Source: Bacillota bacterium
GTDB taxonomy: Bacteria; Bacillota; Bacilli; Bacillales; Cytobacillaceae
Assembly (NCBI GenBank): GCA_030705955.1
Contig: JAUZPL010000001.1
Location: 62,001 to 126,000 of the forward strand
Length of the DNA: 64,000 nt
Direction of reading: 5' to 3'
Under the pieces are notes generated by a model. The model was not told where the DNA came from, did not search any database, and saw only the letters and a program-made list of their open reading frames with translations. Positions within the stretch are counted from its first letter, which is position 1. Every line of letters begins with the position of its first letter. The position numbers and the translations under genes were made by a program. Positions 63,972 through 64,000 of this stretch are shown here, piece after piece.

Positions 63972-64000
63972 CAAGAAAAGCGGAAACGCCCGTTTAGCGA
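63972..64000 (+). repeat. Edge of a dispersed palindromic repeat
   Basis: Right after nupQ comes AAGAAAAGCGGAAACGCCCG and then TTTAGCGA, cut by the window end. This resembles the end of a dispersed Bacillaceae palindromic repeat, and compares with the reverse complement of the right end of the 27240-27360 element (AAAAGCGCAGGCGCC). Only 29 bases are visible. Confidence 0.5.

Overview
The window is a 64 kb piece of an AT-rich, endospore-forming, motile Firmicute chromosome, almost certainly a Bacillaceae member. Protein sequences resemble Bacillus subtilis throughout, Shine-Dalgarno (SD) sites are strong, GTG and TTG starts are common, and gene order follows the conserved fla/che to spoIIIE stretch. 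Every gene I can support is on the + strand. I see no prophage, insertion sequence, CRISPR array, rRNA or tRNA. I cannot name the species. The extra 127-aa flagellar gene between flgD and flgE, the long FlgE and the nup operon after ymfC differ from B. subtilis and suggest another genus of the family.

Region 1 (1-21936) is the distal two thirds of the fla/che operon. It runs fliJ (3' end), the MotE-like ylxF, fliK, flgD, a TIGR02530-type gene, flgE, swrD, fliL, fliM, fliY, cheY, fliZ/fliO, fliPQR, flhB, flhA, flhF, flhG, cheB, cheA, cheW, cheC, cheD, sigD and swrB. Together these build the hook, switch and export gate, place the flagella, run CheY-based chemotaxis with its CheB, CheC and CheD adaptation, and end with the late flagellar sigma factor.

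Region 2 (22096-44482) is the housekeeping block. It holds rpsB, tsf, pyrH, frr, uppS, cdsA, dxr, rseP, polC, rimP, nusA, rnpM (ylxR), ylxQ, infB, ylxP, rbfA, truB, ribF, rpsO and pnp. It covers translation, transcription elongation, isoprenoid and phospholipid synthesis, DNA replication and RNA decay. proS, which sits between rseP and polC in B. subtilis, is absent; a terminator lies there instead.

Region 3 (44656-57934) holds ylxY, mlpA, ymxH, the dipicolinate synthase pair spoVFA/spoVFB, the asd-dapG-dapA aspartate pathway operon that feeds it, rnjB (RNase J2 locus), tepA, ylzJ and the spoIIIE/ftsK DNA translocase. This is the sporulation, lysine and cell-wall precursor section.

Region 4 (57935-64000) holds a GntR/HutC regulator (ymfC) and a BMP-family nucleoside ABC importer (nupNOPQ). 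Its upstream region is rich in regulation: two promoters, a cre-like site, and an 18-bp perfect palindrome. Three consecutive hairpins lie between the lipoprotein and ATPase genes. The window ends inside a repeat of a family also seen just upstream of dxr.

The gene content is mostly classical. I did not find a clearly new multi-gene system. The most interesting signals are small and regulatory: a probable AUC start for fliL, a mini-ORF and hairpin controlling swrD, an attenuator-like leader on rimP-nusA, the ymfC/nup control region, and the loss of proS from its usual place.
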